Shown here: positions 8,715 to 16,436 of the stretch, piece by piece | How positions within the stretch are numbered: position 1 is the first letter of the stretch | Layout: every line of letters starts with the position of its first letter | Source: CALJDF01 sp038121105 | GTDB taxonomy: Bacteria > Pseudomonadota > Alphaproteobacteria > SHVP01 | NCBI GenBank assembly: GCA_038121105.1 | Contig: JAYONB010000001.1 | Location: 248,001 to 312,000 of the forward strand | Length of the DNA: 64,000 bases | Reading direction: 5' to 3' | The notes under the pieces: model-generated | What the model was told of the DNA's origin: nothing | The model's input: the letters and a program-made list of their open reading frames with translations, nothing else | Database searches by the model: none | Position numbers and translations under genes: made by a program

Positions 8715-8730
8715 TGGCACGCCCTTCGCA
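8715..8730 (+). promoter_or_regulatory. Sigma-54 (-24/-12) promoter for flgI
   Basis: TGGCACGCCCTTCGCA has a perfect TGGCACG -24 box and a TCGCA -12 box at exact spacing. It ends 38 bp before the flgI start, giving a leader of about 25-28 nt. In Caulobacter the fliX/flgI intergenic region is a known RpoN/FlbD target, which supports the assignment. Confidence 0.72.
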
Positions 8731-8768
8731 CTGTAGGGACAGGAAGAATTCCTGGTGGACCCCAAAGC

Positions 8769-9917
8769 ATGACCCCGCGACACATCAATACACGCCCTTT
8801 ACAGAAAATGTCCCGGCTTTGCCTCGCGCTGGCGGTTTCGCTTGCCCTTACGATTCCGGCGACCACCGCGGGCGCCGCATCGCGGATTAAGGATGTGGTC
8901 GATTTCGAGGGCGTCCGAGATAACCTTTTGGTCGGCTACGGCCTCGTCGTAGGTCTGAATGGAACCGGCGACTCGCTGCGAAATTCCCCTTTCACGCGTC
9001 AGAGCCTGCAGGCAATGCTGGAGCGACTGGGCGTAAACGTTAGAAACGTCGATTTGAACACCGACAACGTCGCTGCTGTCATGGTATCGGCGAATCTCCC
9101 GCCCTTTGCCCGGCACGGCAGCAGGATCGACGTCACCGTCAGCACGTTGGGTGACGCCGAAAACCTCCTTGGCGGGACGTTGCTGGTGACACCGCTTTTG
9201 GGCGCCGACGGCCAAGTTTATTCGGTCGCACAAGGACCCGTTGTGGTTGGCGGCTTCACCGTTCAGGGCGACGCCTCCACATTCGTCAAGGGTGTGCCCA
9301 CCGCTGGGCGTGTGCCAAACGGCGGGATCATCGAACAAGAAATCCCTTTCGAGATGGCGGATCTGCAGCGCATGCGCTTGGCACTTAAGAACCCCGATCT
9401 CACGACCGCGCGTCGCATTGCCGAGGCCATCAATGCCTTTTTGGATATCGACGCCGCCGTGATGTCGGACCCCGGCACGGTCATCCTCACCGCGCCGGCG
9501 GCCTACGCGAATGACATGACCGCCCTGCTGGCCGACATTGAGCAGCTTCGCATCGAACCGGACCAGCCTGCGCGTGTCGTCATCGACGAAACGACCGGCG
9601 TGATCGTTCTCGGGAACGATGTTCGTGTGAATACGGTCGCGATCGCACAGGGCAACCTGACCATTCGCGTAACCGAAACCCCTCAGGTTTCCCAGCCCGC
9701 GCCGTTCGCTCAGACGGGCGACACGGTCGTCGTCCCGCGCACCCAGATCGATGTCGTTGAGGGCGATTCGAAACTCGCGGTTGTCGAGTCCGGCGTTAAC
9801 CTTCAGGAACTGGTGGACGGATTGAACTCGCTCGGGATCAGCCCGCGCGACATGATCTCTATCCTGCAGGCTCTGAAGACCGCGGGCGCCCTTCAAGCCG
9901 AAATCGTGTTGATGTGA
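8769..9917 (+). CDS. flgI: Flagellar P-ring protein FlgI
   Basis: FlgI forms the periplasmic P-ring. The 382-residue protein has a signal peptide (LCLALAVSLALTIPATTAGA), then the signature blocks RIKDVVDFEGVRDNLLVGYG and GLNGTGDSLRNSPFTRQSLQ, and ends QALKTAGALQAEIVLM. I keep the ATG at 8769 because GGTGGA lies nine bases upstream; an internal ATG at 8808 would begin directly at the signal peptide but has no visible ribosome-binding site. It is followed without a gap by the flgJ-like gene. Confidence 0.95.
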   Translation: MTPRHINTRPLQKMSRLCLALAVSLALTIPATTAGAASRIKDVVDFEGVRDNLLVGYGLVVGLNGTGDSLRNSPFTRQSLQAMLERLGVNVRNVDLNTDNVAAVMVSANLPPFARHGSRIDVTVSTLGDAENLLGGTLLVTPLLGADGQVYSVAQGPVVVGGFTVQGDASTFVKGVPTAGRVPNGGIIEQEIPFEMADLQRMRLALKNPDLTTARRIAEAINAFLDIDAAVMSDPGTVILTAPAAYANDMTALLADIEQLRIEPDQPARVVIDETTGVIVLGNDVRVNTVAIAQGNLTIRVTETPQVSQPAPFAQTGDTVVVPRTQIDVVEGDSKLAVVESGVNLQELVDGLNSLGISPRDMISILQALKTAGALQAEIVLM

Positions 9918-10240
9918 TGGATCGTTTCTCCGCCATGCCGGCACCACTCCTAGATGCGCAGTCTGCCGCGACCGCGCAGAACGCCAAGAACGTCCGGCAG
10001 CCAAGCCGGATCGAAACCCAGGCCCGCGCTGCCGCAGAGTCTTTCGAATCGGTCTTTCTTTTCGAAGTCATGCAATCGATGTACGCCGACGTGAAACCCG
10101 GTGCTTTCGGCGGCGGCAACGAGGAAAATCTCTATCGCTCAATGATGAACGAAGAGGTCGCCAAGTCGATTAGCCGCCAAGGCGGCGTGGGAATCGCAGA
10201 TTCGATCTACCGCGAGATCATGCGTCAGCAAGAGGTCTAA
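9917..10240 (+). CDS. flgJ: Rod-binding protein, FlgJ N-terminal type
   Basis: This 107-residue protein corresponds to the rod-scaffold domain of FlgJ without the muramidase domain, the normal alphaproteobacterial form. Diagnostic parts are AAESFESVFLFEVMQSMYAD, NLYRSMMNEEVAKSI and GIADSIYREIMRQQ. The ATG overlaps the flgI stop by one base (TGATG); a GTG one codon earlier is possible. A separate peptidoglycan hydrolase such as SltF must open the wall, and it is not in this window. Confidence 0.85.
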   Translation: MDRFSAMPAPLLDAQSAATAQNAKNVRQPSRIETQARAAAESFESVFLFEVMQSMYADVKPGAFGGGNEENLYRSMMNEEVAKSISRQGGVGIADSIYREIMRQQEV

Positions 10241-10242
10241 TC

Positions 10243-10680
10243 GTGTCGGCAATAGAACGCATCAGTTCCCTCATCGAGATCACCAAGCGCCTGGCCAAAG
10301 TTATCCAGCAGGAGACCACCCTGCTCAAACAGCGGCGGCCCGCCGATCTAGCCGATCTCCAGGCCGAGAAGACCCAACTTGGCGCCGCCTATGAGGAAGA
10401 ACTCACGATCGTCGGCCAGAACAGCGATTTCCTGGCAAAGGAAGCGCCCCAGGAGATGCAGGAGTTACAAAAGGTCATCGCTTGGTTTCGCAAGATCCTC
10501 GATGAACACGGTCGTGTCCTCGCTGCGGCCAAGGTCGTGACCGAACGGATGGTGCGTAACATCAGCGAAGAAGTGGCGCGCAAAGACCGCCCCGACGAGG
10601 GCTACTCGCGTTACGCGCGCAAAACGCGGTTGTCGCAGGCATCGCGTCCAGTCTCGCTCGCCATCAATCAAGTCGTATAG
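10243..10680 (+). CDS. FlgN-like flagellar export chaperone
   Basis: A 145-residue, largely helical protein with KRLAKVIQQETTLLKQRRP and DLADLQAEKTQLGAAYEEEL, the pattern of the FlgN superfamily (chaperones for hook-filament junction proteins FlgK and FlgL). It starts with GTG two bases after the flgJ-like stop. The C-terminal piece (YSRYARKTRLSQASRPVS) is basic and unstructured. Last gene of the flgI set. Confidence 0.7.
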   Translation: MSAIERISSLIEITKRLAKVIQQETTLLKQRRPADLADLQAEKTQLGAAYEEELTIVGQNSDFLAKEAPQEMQELQKVIAWFRKILDEHGRVLAAAKVVTERMVRNISEEVARKDRPDEGYSRYARKTRLSQASRPVSLAINQVV

Positions 10681-10709
10681 GTTCGCTGGACCCCAGACAG
10701 CATTGATCT

Positions 10710-10739
10710 CCGGGCGTCGGACCCTCGTCCCACGCCCGG
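10710..10739. terminator. Hairpin between convergent flgN-like and flaG-like genes
   Basis: CCGGGCGT at 10710-10717 pairs with ACGCCCGG at 10732-10739, with an additional CGGAC/GTCC pairing inside the loop. There is no T-run on either side, so it may be a rho-independent-like structure or an mRNA end stabiliser. It lies 30 bp after the flgN-like stop. Confidence 0.45.
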
Positions 10740-10762
10740 CGATAGAGAACCTATCCGCGTCC

Positions 10763-11161
10763 TCAGGTTTGTTCGTCGACGAAGCTTCCCTTGATCTCCC
10801 GAAGGAATGCTGAGCGCGCCAAGTCCGCTTCTGTTGGGAACTGGCGTTCAACTTCCTTGGTGATCGAGTTCAAGCCTCGATACACGAACCGCTCGGTTGT
10901 CGAATCTTGAAGGATCGACAACCGAGTACCTCCGAGGTCGGCCAATGAAGACCCAACCGGCTTTCGACGGGGCTCCTCCTTAGGCTCGTCCTGAGCTTCA
11001 TCATTCGCATTCTGCGGTGTCGGAGCCGATACGGCAGCTGCACCCTCTTGTTGTGGCTTCGCCACGGGTGCGGCAGAACCGCTTGGCGTCGAAGTCGATT
11101 CGGTCTTGGCCGGCGCACTGTTCTGCGCCACAGAGCCTAATGGAGTAATTTCCACGACCAT
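10763..11161 (-). CDS. FlaG-like protein of the flagellin locus
   Basis: The 132-residue protein has a Ser/Ala/Pro/Gln-rich, probably disordered first half and a C-terminal block TRLSILQDSTTERFVYRGL followed by ITKEVERQFPTEADLARSA. This resembles the FlaG core (strand, D.ET...V, EVIRQIP). FlaG affects filament length in other bacteria. It is last in the leftward flagellin-flbT series, 140 bp after flbT-1. A small hairpin (CGGTCC/GGACCG, 11178-11194) lies just upstream in that gap. Confidence 0.5.
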   Translation of the reverse strand: MVVEITPLGSVAQNSAPAKTESTSTPSGSAAPVAKPQQEGAAAVSAPTPQNANDEAQDEPKEEPRRKPVGSSLADLGGTRLSILQDSTTERFVYRGLNSITKEVERQFPTEADLARSAFLREIKGSFVDEQT

Positions 11162-11301
11162 TTTACTTCATCCGCACCGGTCCTTTTGGGACCGTTTCCT
11201 AAAAGTTTCTCTCCTGTTTCTCAATATAAACCAACCACTTACCAATTCAACCAGCCGGTCCCTAACAGCCGATCGACCTTTCCCCCTTTACGCCCGCCGA
11301 A

Positions 11302-11757
11302 CTAGCTAGCGAGAGCCGTTCGCGGGAGTTCCGACATTTCTTCGCCGGCGGAATGATCATCCTCGGGGACGTAATTGAGTCTCGCCTCCTCGAATGGAAA
11401 CAACTTTTTACACGTACTCAGTGCTCGATAATAATTGCCGTTTTCGACGTCGCTCAGGATGTTTGCACACTGCGCCCGCGCTTCCCGATCTTTGATCGCA
11501 CCTAGGAACTCTTCCAGGCGCCTCTCAAAGAGCTGGTAGTACGCACTGCTGTTTGCATCGTCCAAATACAACATCTGAACCGCAAAGTAGATCCGGCGAA
11601 CCGGTGTGTTGGCCTCGCTTTCCTGCATAACGTCCTTTTCCCGAAGGATCGAAACGTTGTTCTGGATCAGCAAGTGAGAGCGGCGTTCACCGTTGACGAC
11701 AACGGCGCCATTGATGACGAACCGTTCTTTCGGTTTGAGTGTAAGCTTTAACGCCAT
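11302..11757 (-). CDS. flbT: Flagellin mRNA regulator FlbT (copy 1)
   Basis: FlbT binds the 5' leader of flagellin mRNA and lowers its stability or translation in Caulobacter. The 151-residue protein has the family start MALKLTLKPKERFVINGAVV, then HLLIQNNVSILREKDVMQ, ANTPVRRIYFAVQMLYLDD and the helical C-terminus. The ATG at 11757 is preceded by GGGGAGGTCCTC, a strong ribosome-binding site; an upstream extension to 11820 is not supported. It has a 20-residue C-terminal acidic tail absent from copy 2 at 15108-15503. It follows flagellin 1 after a hairpin. Confidence 0.92.
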   Translation of the reverse strand: MALKLTLKPKERFVINGAVVVNGERRSHLLIQNNVSILREKDVMQESEANTPVRRIYFAVQMLYLDDANSSAYYQLFERRLEEFLGAIKDREARAQCANILSDVENGNYYRALSTCKKLFPFEEARLNYVPEDDHSAGEEMSELPRTALAS

Positions 11758-11910
11758 GAGGACCTCCCCTGGCACTCGCCGCCAAACCGACCTTGTAGCC
11801 ACGCGCTTTTTGTCGCGCAACCTTCCTCTTTTTTGGTCTTGTAAAACATGTGTCTCCTCGTTCTAAGTCGACTAACGAACCCTTGAATTCATTCCTGCGA
11901 ATTCGGAGCT

Positions 11911-11936
11911 GGGGCCGGCCGGCGATGACCGGCCCC
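11911..11936 (-). terminator. GC-rich hairpin after flagellin 1, before flbT-1
   Basis: Read on the - strand, GGGGCCGG pairs with CCGGCCCC around a short loop, 20 bp after the flagellin 1 stop. There is no long T-run downstream. It may end most flagellin transcripts while letting some reach flbT-1, or protect the flagellin mRNA 3' end. The same arrangement occurs after flagellin 3. Confidence 0.55.
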
Positions 11937-11956
11937 GCTTCGAAACCCCTAAGCCC

Positions 11957-12778
11957 TTACTGGAAGAGGCCCAGGATGGTCTGCGGACCAGCGTTCGCAA
12001 TGGCGAGCGACTGCACACCAAGCTGCTGCTGAATCTGCAAAGCCTGCAGAGTGGCGGACTCTTGAGCCAGGTCGGCATCGACCAAGTTCCCGAGACCCTC
12101 CGTCAGAATGTTGACAAGAGACGTTGTGAAGTCAGTTTGAACCTCGATCCGCTTTGCCACGGCACCAAGTGCCGCAAGCTTGTCGGCAACCGATGTGATG
12201 GCCGAGTCGATGGCCGTCAAAGCGGTTGATGCACCGGCGCTCGTGGACAGATCCGAAGCCGCGATGCCCAGTGAGGAAGCCGCCATCGGTTGCGCACTTA
12301 CGGCAATGGTGCTGCCGTCAGCCGTACTCAGGATCGACGTGGCCGTCGCGCCAGAGCTGATCAGGTTCGTCGTGTTGAATTCAGCCGTCTGCACGATTGT
12401 TTCAAGCTGATCGCGCAGAGCCGTGAAATCGTTCTGCAGCGCGGTACGCGATGCGGAATCGAGGCCTGCCTGATTCGCCTGAACAACCTTTGCTTTCATC
12501 TCGGTCAGCAAGTCGGCAATCGCCTTACCACCCGAAATCGCCACGTTGACGACCGCCTCACCGTTAGCCAAAGCGCCCTTGACCGCATTGGTACCGGCAA
12601 TGTCACCCCGGAGCCGTGTCGCGATCTGAAAGGTCGCGGCGTCGTCTTTAGGGCCGTTGACCTTCAGACCGGTCGTGATCCGAAGCTGAGTCTTTTGCAG
12701 CCTCTTCTGAGTCAGAGTGAGCTGCTCCAGCGCAACCATTGCACCGGAATTGGTATTGATAGACAGTCCTTGAACCAT
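11957..12778 (-). CDS. Flagellin 1
   Basis: Flagellin is the filament subunit. The 273-residue protein has only the D0/D1 parts: the N-terminal helix with QLTLTQKRLQKTQLRITTGL and GPKDDAATFQIATRLRGDIA, a short variable centre of about 55 residues rich in Ser/Thr/Ala, and the C-terminal helix LQALQIQQQLGVQSLAIANA ending LGLFQ. It is close to flagellin 2, differing mostly in the centre. No -24/-12 site lies in the 104 bp before it, so it is probably read from the flagellin 2 promoter. Its leader contains a hairpin (CACCT/AGGTG, 12809-12824). Confidence 0.95.
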   Translation of the reverse strand: MVQGLSINTNSGAMVALEQLTLTQKRLQKTQLRITTGLKVNGPKDDAATFQIATRLRGDIAGTNAVKGALANGEAVVNVAISGGKAIADLLTEMKAKVVQANQAGLDSASRTALQNDFTALRDQLETIVQTAEFNTTNLISSGATATSILSTADGSTIAVSAQPMAASSLGIAASDLSTSAGASTALTAIDSAITSVADKLAALGAVAKRIEVQTDFTTSLVNILTEGLGNLVDADLAQESATLQALQIQQQLGVQSLAIANAGPQTILGLFQ

Positions 12779-12844
12779 CGTTGAACCTTCCTTCTGAGTT
12801 GGTTACCACACCTTCTGTGAGGTGCCGGAATGAACCGGCTTAGA

Positions 12845-12868
12845 GGGCGCCGCGATGACGCGGCACCC
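12845..12868 (-). terminator. Hairpin between flagellin 2 and flagellin 1
   Basis: GGGCGCCGCG and CGCGGCACCC form a 10-bp stem with one mismatch and a 4-base loop, 14 bp after the flagellin 2 stop on the - strand. No T-run follows. Since flagellin 1 has no obvious promoter of its own, this may be a partial terminator or a processing or stability element rather than a full stop. Confidence 0.5.
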
Positions 12869-12882
12869 TACTTACCGATTGA

Positions 12883-13704
12883 CTACTGGAAGAGCGCCAG
12901 GATCGTCTGCGGACCAGCGTTCGCGATGGAGAGCGACTGCACCCCAAGCTGCTGCTGAATCTGTAACGCCTGCAACGTTGCACTCTCCTGTGCGAGATCT
13001 GCGTCGACCAGGTTGCCGAGGCCTTCGGTCAAGATGTTGACCAGCGACGTCGTGAAGTCGGTTTGGACTTCGATCCGCTTTGCGGTCGAACCCAAAGCCG
13101 CCAACTTATCCGCGACCAGCGTGATGGCCGTTTCAATTGACGTCAGGGCCGTCGCGGCACCAGAACTCGTCGCCAACGTCGACGCATTGATGGTCAACGT
13201 CGTGGTGTCCATCTTCTGAGCGCTCACCGAGATGACGGACCCGTCAACGGTGCTGAGCACTTTCAGCTCACTGGCACTTTGGAAGATGAGGTTGGTCGAG
13301 TTGAACTCGGCCGTGGCGACAATGGTCTCCAACTGATCGCGCAACGCCTGGAAATCATTCTGCAGAGCGGTACGAGAAGCAGTGTCGAGACCGGCCTGGT
13401 TGGCCTGCACGACTTTCGCCTTCATTTCGGTAAGCAGGTCCGCGATGGCTTTACCTGCCGAAATGGCGACGTTAACGGTGGAATCACCGTTAGCGAGAGC
13501 ACCGCCGACGGCTTTCGTGCCGGCGATATCGCCCCGAAGACGGGTTGCGATCTGGAAGGTCGCAGCATCGTCTTTTGGGCCGTTCACTTTCAGACCGGTT
13601 GTGATCCGGAGCTGTGTGTTTTGCAGCTTCTTGTTCGTAAGGTTCAGCTGCTCCAGCGCAACCATTGCGCCGACGTTGGTGTTGATCGAAAGACCTTGAA
13701 CCAT
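12883..13704 (-). CDS. Flagellin 2
   Basis: A 273-residue D0/D1-only flagellin almost the same as flagellin 1 in its first ~130 and last ~70 residues. The variable centre carries STVDGSVISVSAQKMD, which is closer to flagellin 3. The ends are MVQGLSINTNVGAMVALEQ and ANAGPQTILALFQ. It has its own sigma-54 promoter at 13797-13812, so it heads the flagellin 2-flagellin 1-flbT-1-flaG-like series. Its leader contains a GC-rich hairpin (13736-13750). The Ser/Thr-rich centre is a possible O-glycosylation surface for the neighbouring GT41 enzyme (inference). Confidence 0.95.
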   Translation of the reverse strand: MVQGLSINTNVGAMVALEQLNLTNKKLQNTQLRITTGLKVNGPKDDAATFQIATRLRGDIAGTKAVGGALANGDSTVNVAISAGKAIADLLTEMKAKVVQANQAGLDTASRTALQNDFQALRDQLETIVATAEFNSTNLIFQSASELKVLSTVDGSVISVSAQKMDTTTLTINASTLATSSGAATALTSIETAITLVADKLAALGSTAKRIEVQTDFTTSLVNILTEGLGNLVDADLAQESATLQALQIQQQLGVQSLSIANAGPQTILALFQ

Positions 13705-13796
13705 TTGTTACGTCCTCATTCTAAGCATTCTGTTTCCAGCGTTTTGCTGGCGCCGACGTTTTGCCGGTGGATGGACATGCGTCCGACCACTAGGAA

Positions 13797-13812
13797 AGCA
13801 ATGCCTATGCCA
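13797..13812 (-). promoter_or_regulatory. Sigma-54 (-24/-12) promoter for flagellin 2
   Basis: On the - strand the site reads TGGCATAGGCATTGCT: TGGCAT at -24 and TTGCT at -12 with exact spacing. The leader to the flagellin 2 ATG is about 80 nt and holds the hairpin CCAGC/GCTGG at 13736-13750. The 357-bp region 13705-14061 between flagellin 2 and flaF-1 has no gene. Besides this promoter I see only an A/T-rich stretch near 13850-13870 and a GC-rich inverted repeat near 14000-14025. Confidence 0.72.
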
Positions 13813-14061
13813 GGGAACTTCTGACCTAGCAGTGCGCCGCGAAGAACTTGGTAACGTTATGTTAAGAAAGGGGATTTTCGGCCTCGACCGTTTGAGCTCG
13901 GTCACGGATCGATCGCCAGGAGGCGTCCGGACGCTTCCTTAAGGAAAGATTAACAGGGCAATTTTTTCCGACCCGGCAAAACCTGCCGGTAGCTATTGCC
14001 TAGCGGCGCCTAAGGTGACGCCGCGGAAATTTAAGGGGAAAGAAGCGCCCGACGAGGCAGG

Positions 14062-14484
14062 CTAAGCAGAGGTGCCGAGGCTACCGATCGCTGAGGCGGC
14101 GGCGCTGGGAATACTCTGCTGGGAGGGCTCGGAGGATAGGCCCTCCATGATCGACCGGTTTACCGAGATCAACGGGTCGACCGAGGACTCGCCACGCAAA
14201 ACGATCCGAGAGTGCTTGTCCACCCAAATGGCGATCGAGATGATGTTGGCTTTGAGACTGTCCGGGAAACGGTTTTCGTTAGAGGCAAGGTCCATTTGGA
14301 GGGTCAGCCAAAGCCGCCGATTCCAGTCGATCGCCTTATAAAACTCCGGTGATTTCAGGCCTCTGGTGCTGGCCGCATCGCGGACCGCCATCAGCGCCTT
14401 GGTGACCTCGGCAAACAAGCGGTATTCCGTCTGCCGCGGGTTCTCCGTCGAAGCTTGGGCTGCCTTGTATTTGTTGATCGACAT
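14062..14484 (-). CDS. flaF: Flagellar biosynthesis regulator FlaF (copy 1)
   Basis: FlaF is required for flagellin translation and secretion in Caulobacter, where it works against FlbT. The 140-residue protein has the family blocks YRLFAEVTKALMAVRD, AIDWNRRLWLTLQMDLAS and ANIISIAIWVDKHSRIVL. It carries a 25-residue Ser/Ala-rich C-terminal extension that copy 2 lacks. It has its own sigma-54 promoter (14680-14695) and a GAGGAGAGGC ribosome-binding region. It lies between the flagellin 2 promoter and flaF-2, not next to an flbT. Confidence 0.92.
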   Translation of the reverse strand: MSINKYKAAQASTENPRQTEYRLFAEVTKALMAVRDAASTRGLKSPEFYKAIDWNRRLWLTLQMDLASNENRFPDSLKANIISIAIWVDKHSRIVLRGESSVDPLISVNRSIMEGLSSEPSQQSIPSAAASAIGSLGTSA

Positions 14485-14679
14485 GCGCCTCTCCTCACTG
14501 AGCCCGCATACAAAAGATCAGCCGGATCCTAGATGCGTCGCCAGCCGGTCTATTGCGTGAAGGTAGCGCATTCGTCGTGCTAGGTGAATGCGGCGCATGA
14601 GGGGCCATTTGGCCGACGTCAGCCATGGCGTGTGGGGTCGTCACATTCTGTGCCCAATTGCGAATCACGCCAAATTACA

Positions 14680-14695
14680 CGCAAACGGTGTGCCA
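14680..14695 (-). promoter_or_regulatory. Sigma-54 (-24/-12) promoter for flaF-1
   Basis: On the - strand the site is TGGCACACCGTTTGCG, with perfect TGGCACA and TTGCG boxes and exact spacing. It is in the 268-bp gap between flaF-2 (ends 14753) and flaF-1 (starts 14484), giving a leader of about 185 nt. That is long for a flagellar gene and could hold post-transcriptional control. Confidence 0.7.
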
Positions 14696-14721
14696 ATTCA
14701 CACAGTCGATCGTTAACGGCG

Positions 14722-14738
14722 ACCGGCATTCTGCCGGT
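14722..14738 (-). terminator. Hairpin after flaF-2
   Basis: ACCGGCA and TGCCGGT form a perfect 7-bp stem with a 3-base loop, 15 bp after the flaF-2 stop on the - strand. The following bases on that strand are GTCGCCGTTAACGATCG, so there is no T-run. It lies just upstream of the flaF-1 promoter and probably ends the flagellin 3-flbT-2-flaF-2 unit. Confidence 0.5.
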
Positions 14739-14752
14739 GGGACGCAGCATGC

Positions 14753-15118
14753 TTACGCTGCGAGCCCCTTCATGATCGATTCGTTGACTTGGATCAGCGC
14801 CTCGGCGGATGCTTCACCTTGCTCGGCGAGTTTGGAGTGCCGCTCCACCCAAATTGCCACCGAGATGATCTGAGCCTTCAGCGGATCGGGCAACTGGTTC
14901 TGGGGACGCGCCAAGTCTTCCTCGAGGGCGTGCCAAAGACGGCGATTGTCGTCAAGGGCGCGAAGAAAATCGGGATCCTCTTTGTCCTTGGCCAAATTTG
15001 CCTGCAGATCACGGGTCACCTGATCGAACGCATCGAATTCGGCCTTGCGTTGATCGGTTGCCGGCGGCGGCGCCAGATTCTCGGTAACCGCCCCTGTCGT
15101 TTGCGGACTATTGTACAT
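14753..15118 (-). CDS. flaF: Flagellar biosynthesis regulator FlaF (copy 2)
   Basis: A 121-residue FlaF paralogue with AFDQVTRDLQANLAKDK, ALDDNRRLWHALEEDLARP and AQIISVAIWVERHSKLAEQG. Its start lies inside the end of flbT-2 (11-bp overlap), so the two are translationally coupled; flbT-flaF pairs next to flagellin are typical. The sequence differs enough from copy 1 to suggest an old duplication or separate acquisition. It may serve flagellin 3, its operon partner. Confidence 0.92.
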   Translation of the reverse strand: MYNSPQTTGAVTENLAPPPATDQRKAEFDAFDQVTRDLQANLAKDKEDPDFLRALDDNRRLWHALEEDLARPQNQLPDPLKAQIISVAIWVERHSKLAEQGEASAEALIQVNESIMKGLAA

Positions 15119-15503
15119 ATTCCAACCTCTCTTTCTCGAAGGGTAGAAGCGACTTGCATGTCATCATCGCGGAATAAAACCGCTGCTCATGCACGTCATC
15201 CAGGATGCAATGGCACTTCTCCAGCACCCCTTTCGTGGTGACCGCACACATGAAGTCGGTCATCAGGTCCGTGAACTGGTCGTAGTAGTGGCTTTCAAGT
15301 CCGCCATCCAAGTACATCATCATGATCGTGAAATAGATGCGCTTGACGGGCGTGTTGGCTTCGTCGGCCTGTAGGACGTCGCGCTCACGGAGCAACGACA
15401 CTTGGTTCTCGATAATGAGATCCGACCTACGGTCGCCGTTAATCAGCACGCCACCGTTGAGAACGAATTTCTCACCGGGCTTCAGAGTCAGTTTTAGCGG
15501 CAT
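15108..15503 (-). CDS. flbT: Flagellin mRNA regulator FlbT (copy 2)
   Basis: The 131-residue protein has PLKLTLKPGEKFVLNGGVLI, SDLIIENQVSLLRERDVLQ and ANTPVKRIYFTIMMMYLDGG, all FlbT signatures. It ends FEKERLEYVQ without the acidic tail of copy 1. It is between flagellin 3 and flaF-2 and overlaps the latter. The upstream ribosome-binding site is weak (AAAAGAAC), and a hairpin lies between it and flagellin 3, so its expression is probably low compared with flagellin. Confidence 0.93.
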   Translation of the reverse strand: MPLKLTLKPGEKFVLNGGVLINGDRRSDLIIENQVSLLRERDVLQADEANTPVKRIYFTIMMMYLDGGLESHYYDQFTDLMTDFMCAVTTKGVLEKCHCILDDVHEQRFYSAMMTCKSLLPFEKERLEYVQ

Positions 15504-15512
15504 GTTCTTTTA

Positions 15513-15532
15513 AGGGGCGTTCGTTGGCCCCT
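15513..15532 (-). terminator. Attenuator-like hairpin between flagellin 3 and flbT-2
   Basis: On the - strand AGGGGC(C) pairs with GCCCCT and is followed by TTAAAAG. It lies 18 bp after the flagellin 3 stop and 10 bp before the flbT-2 start. Its place suggests it reduces read-through from flagellin into flbT-2-flaF-2, and it may mask the flbT-2 ribosome-binding site. Confidence 0.5.
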
Positions 15533-15549
15533 CCCCTATTTTTTGTTGA

Positions 15550-16365
15550 TTACTGGAACAGCGACAGAATGATCTGCGGCGTGGCGTTGGCGATGGAAAG
15601 CGCCTGCACACCGAGCTGCTGTTTGACCTGAAGCGCCGTGAGGTTGGCACTTTCCCGGGCCATATCGGCATCCACAAGGTTGCCGACACCATCAGTGAGG
15701 ATGTCTACCAATTTGACGGTGAACTCGGTTTGAACTTCGAGCCGCTTGGCCGAAGCACCCAGAGCCGCCAACCGATCGGAGACCGACACGATTGCCGAGT
15801 TGATCGATGTCAACGCCGCCGTCGCACCCGAACTGGTGAGCAACGTCGTCGTATTGATCGCAAGACTCGTCGTGTCCATCTTCTGCGCACTGACGTTGAT
15901 GATACTGCCGTCGACAGTACTCAAGACCTGAAACGTCACCGCACTTTGGTTGATGATGTTGACGCCGTTGAATTCGGCGGTGGCGACGATCGTTTCGATC
16001 TGATCGCGCAACGCGGCGAAGTCGTTGTGGAGCGCCGTTCGTGAAGCCGCGTCGAGCTCCGATTGATTCGCCTGCACGACTTTCGCCTTCATTTCGATCA
16101 TCAGTTCGGAGATTGCCTTACCGGCGTCAATCGCGACGTTTACGGTGGATTCTCCGCCGGCGAGTGCAGTACCGACAGCTCGATAGCCGGCAATGTCCCC
16201 GCGTTGGTTTTGGGCGATCGCATAAGTTGCCGCATCGTCCTTTGGCCCGTTTACGCGCAGGCCGGTCGTAATATTAAGCTGGGTTCTCTCCAGCCTGTTG
16301 TTTGTCGCGTTCAAGTTCTGGAGAGCAATCGCCGCTCCCAGATTTGTATTTACCGACAAGACCAT
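15550..16365 (-). CDS. Flagellin 3
   Basis: A 271-residue D0/D1-only flagellin, more distant from flagellins 1 and 2: it begins MVLSVNTNLGAAIALQNLNA and ends ANATPQIILSLFQ. It shares the GPKDDAATYAIAQNQRGDIA block and a Ser/Thr-rich centre (INTTTLLTSSGATAALTSIN). It heads its own unit with flbT-2 and flaF-2, driven by the sigma-54 promoter at 16437-16452. Different flagellins in one filament occupy different positions in Caulobacter; which part flagellin 3 builds cannot be read from sequence. Confidence 0.95.
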   Translation of the reverse strand: MVLSVNTNLGAAIALQNLNATNNRLERTQLNITTGLRVNGPKDDAATYAIAQNQRGDIAGYRAVGTALAGGESTVNVAIDAGKAISELMIEMKAKVVQANQSELDAASRTALHNDFAALRDQIETIVATAEFNGVNIINQSAVTFQVLSTVDGSIINVSAQKMDTTSLAINTTTLLTSSGATAALTSINSAIVSVSDRLAALGASAKRLEVQTEFTVKLVDILTDGVGNLVDADMARESANLTALQVKQQLGVQALSIANATPQIILSLFQ

Positions 16366-16436
16366 CGTTTCTGTCTCCTCTTCCGAGGTGGCTCAAAGCC
16401 TAGGGGTTTCGAATGGCATACAGCCGCTTCCACAAG

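Noticed and set aside
8799..10004. 401-residue - strand frame
   Set aside because: Antisense to flgI, which has full family signatures and its own promoter.
11178..11194. CGGTCC/GGACCG hairpin followed by a short T-rich stretch on the + strand
   Set aside because: No + strand gene ends nearby to be terminated; it is short and may simply be part of the flaG-like leader.
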